A stretch of DNA of 49,952 nt from Oscillospiraceae bacterium (GTDB lineage Bacteria; Bacillota; Clostridia; UMGS1810), in NCBI GenBank assembly GCA_015068825.1, contig SVJU01000015.1, forward strand, positions 1 through 49,952, in the 5' to 3' direction. Shown here piece by piece: positions 49,848 to 49,952 of this stretch (positions are counted from its first letter, which is position 1; every line of letters begins with the position of its first letter). The position numbers were made by a program, and so were the translations under genes. Below the pieces are notes generated by a model that worked only from the letters and a program-made list of their open reading frames with translations, had not been told where the DNA came from and did not search any database.

Positions 49848-49952
49848 ATGACCTTATTCAAAAGGCAACCGACGAATATGAAAAAGTAGAAATTGAAATT
49901 CCTCAGAACTATCAGAACCTGAATAATCAAAAAGATGCACATTTTAATGTGT
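49844..49952 (+). CDS. Partial open frame at the window edge, unknown
   Basis: A frame open from ATG 49844 to the end, beginning MNDLIQKATDEYEKVEIE. It overlaps the truncated permease stop by 4 bp (ATGA arrangement). It is hydrophilic, with no signal or lipobox, so it does not look like the expected sugar-binding lipoprotein, nor like the missing permease tail. It may be foreign sequence joined at the edge of the contig. Confidence 0.3.
   Translation, partial: MNDLIQKATDEYEKVEIEIPQNYQNLNNQKDAHFNV

Overview
The window is AT-rich DNA from a member of the Clostridia (Bacillota), probably an uncultured, gut-associated, sugar-fermenting anaerobe. The evidence is low GC with strong Shine-Dalgarno sites, near-consensus sigma-A promoters, split secD/secF, a sporulation gene (yunB), a TIGR04086-type membrane protein, LplB/YtcP-type sugar permeases and a membrane-bound AraC sensor. 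No rRNA, tRNA or CRISPR array was recognised.

Region 1 (1-9,640, plus strand): glycogen phosphorylase, a GH13 amylase, an M23 peptidase, a polysaccharide deacetylase, then yajC, TIGR04086, secD and secF. Region 2 (9,640-10,500): a palindromic repeat pair, a 10-cysteine mini-protein with a structured leader RNA, and a second multi-hairpin repeat. Region 3 (10,506-13,520, minus): the operon yigZ, trxA, penicillin-binding protein, yfcE-like phosphodiesterase.

Region 4 (13,653-24,905, plus): a compact, intact head-packaging-tail cluster. It has a sigma-like regulator, a terminase-small-like protein, TerL, portal, scaffold, capsid, connectors, tail tube, Gp15-like chaperone, a very short tape measure, Dit, a Gp37-like hub and a tip protein. 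No integrase, repressor, replication or lysis genes are visible. It could be a domesticated phage or a gene-transfer-agent-like particle. A convergent stand-alone RNA candidate (24,871-25,049) and a palindrome-bounded DUF559 nuclease gene follow.

Region 5 (25,730-35,290, minus): an eight-gene catabolic cluster. It encodes a fucose-isomerase-family enzyme, an FAD oxidase, a [4Fe-4S] partner, class II aldolase, PfkB kinase, IolB, FGGY kinase and a fused EtfB-EtfA. It resembles the lower half of myo-inositol catabolism joined to an ETF-linked dehydrogenase, and I do not recognise it as a described pathway.

Region 6 (35,414-49,952): GH36 alpha-galactosidase, a small gene behind a second copy of the leader RNA, another palindromic repeat pair, a DUF5696-like glycosidase divergent from an AraC regulator, bioY, yunB, a second short PBP, a GH63-like glycosidase, and a large membrane AraC sensor divergent from sugar ABC permeases. 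The second permease is cut short near the window edge.

The most unusual items are the two homologous leader RNAs, the minimal phage-like cluster, the iol-like operon with a fused ETF, and palindromic repeats that supply the ribosome binding site and C-terminal codons of a DUF559 gene.
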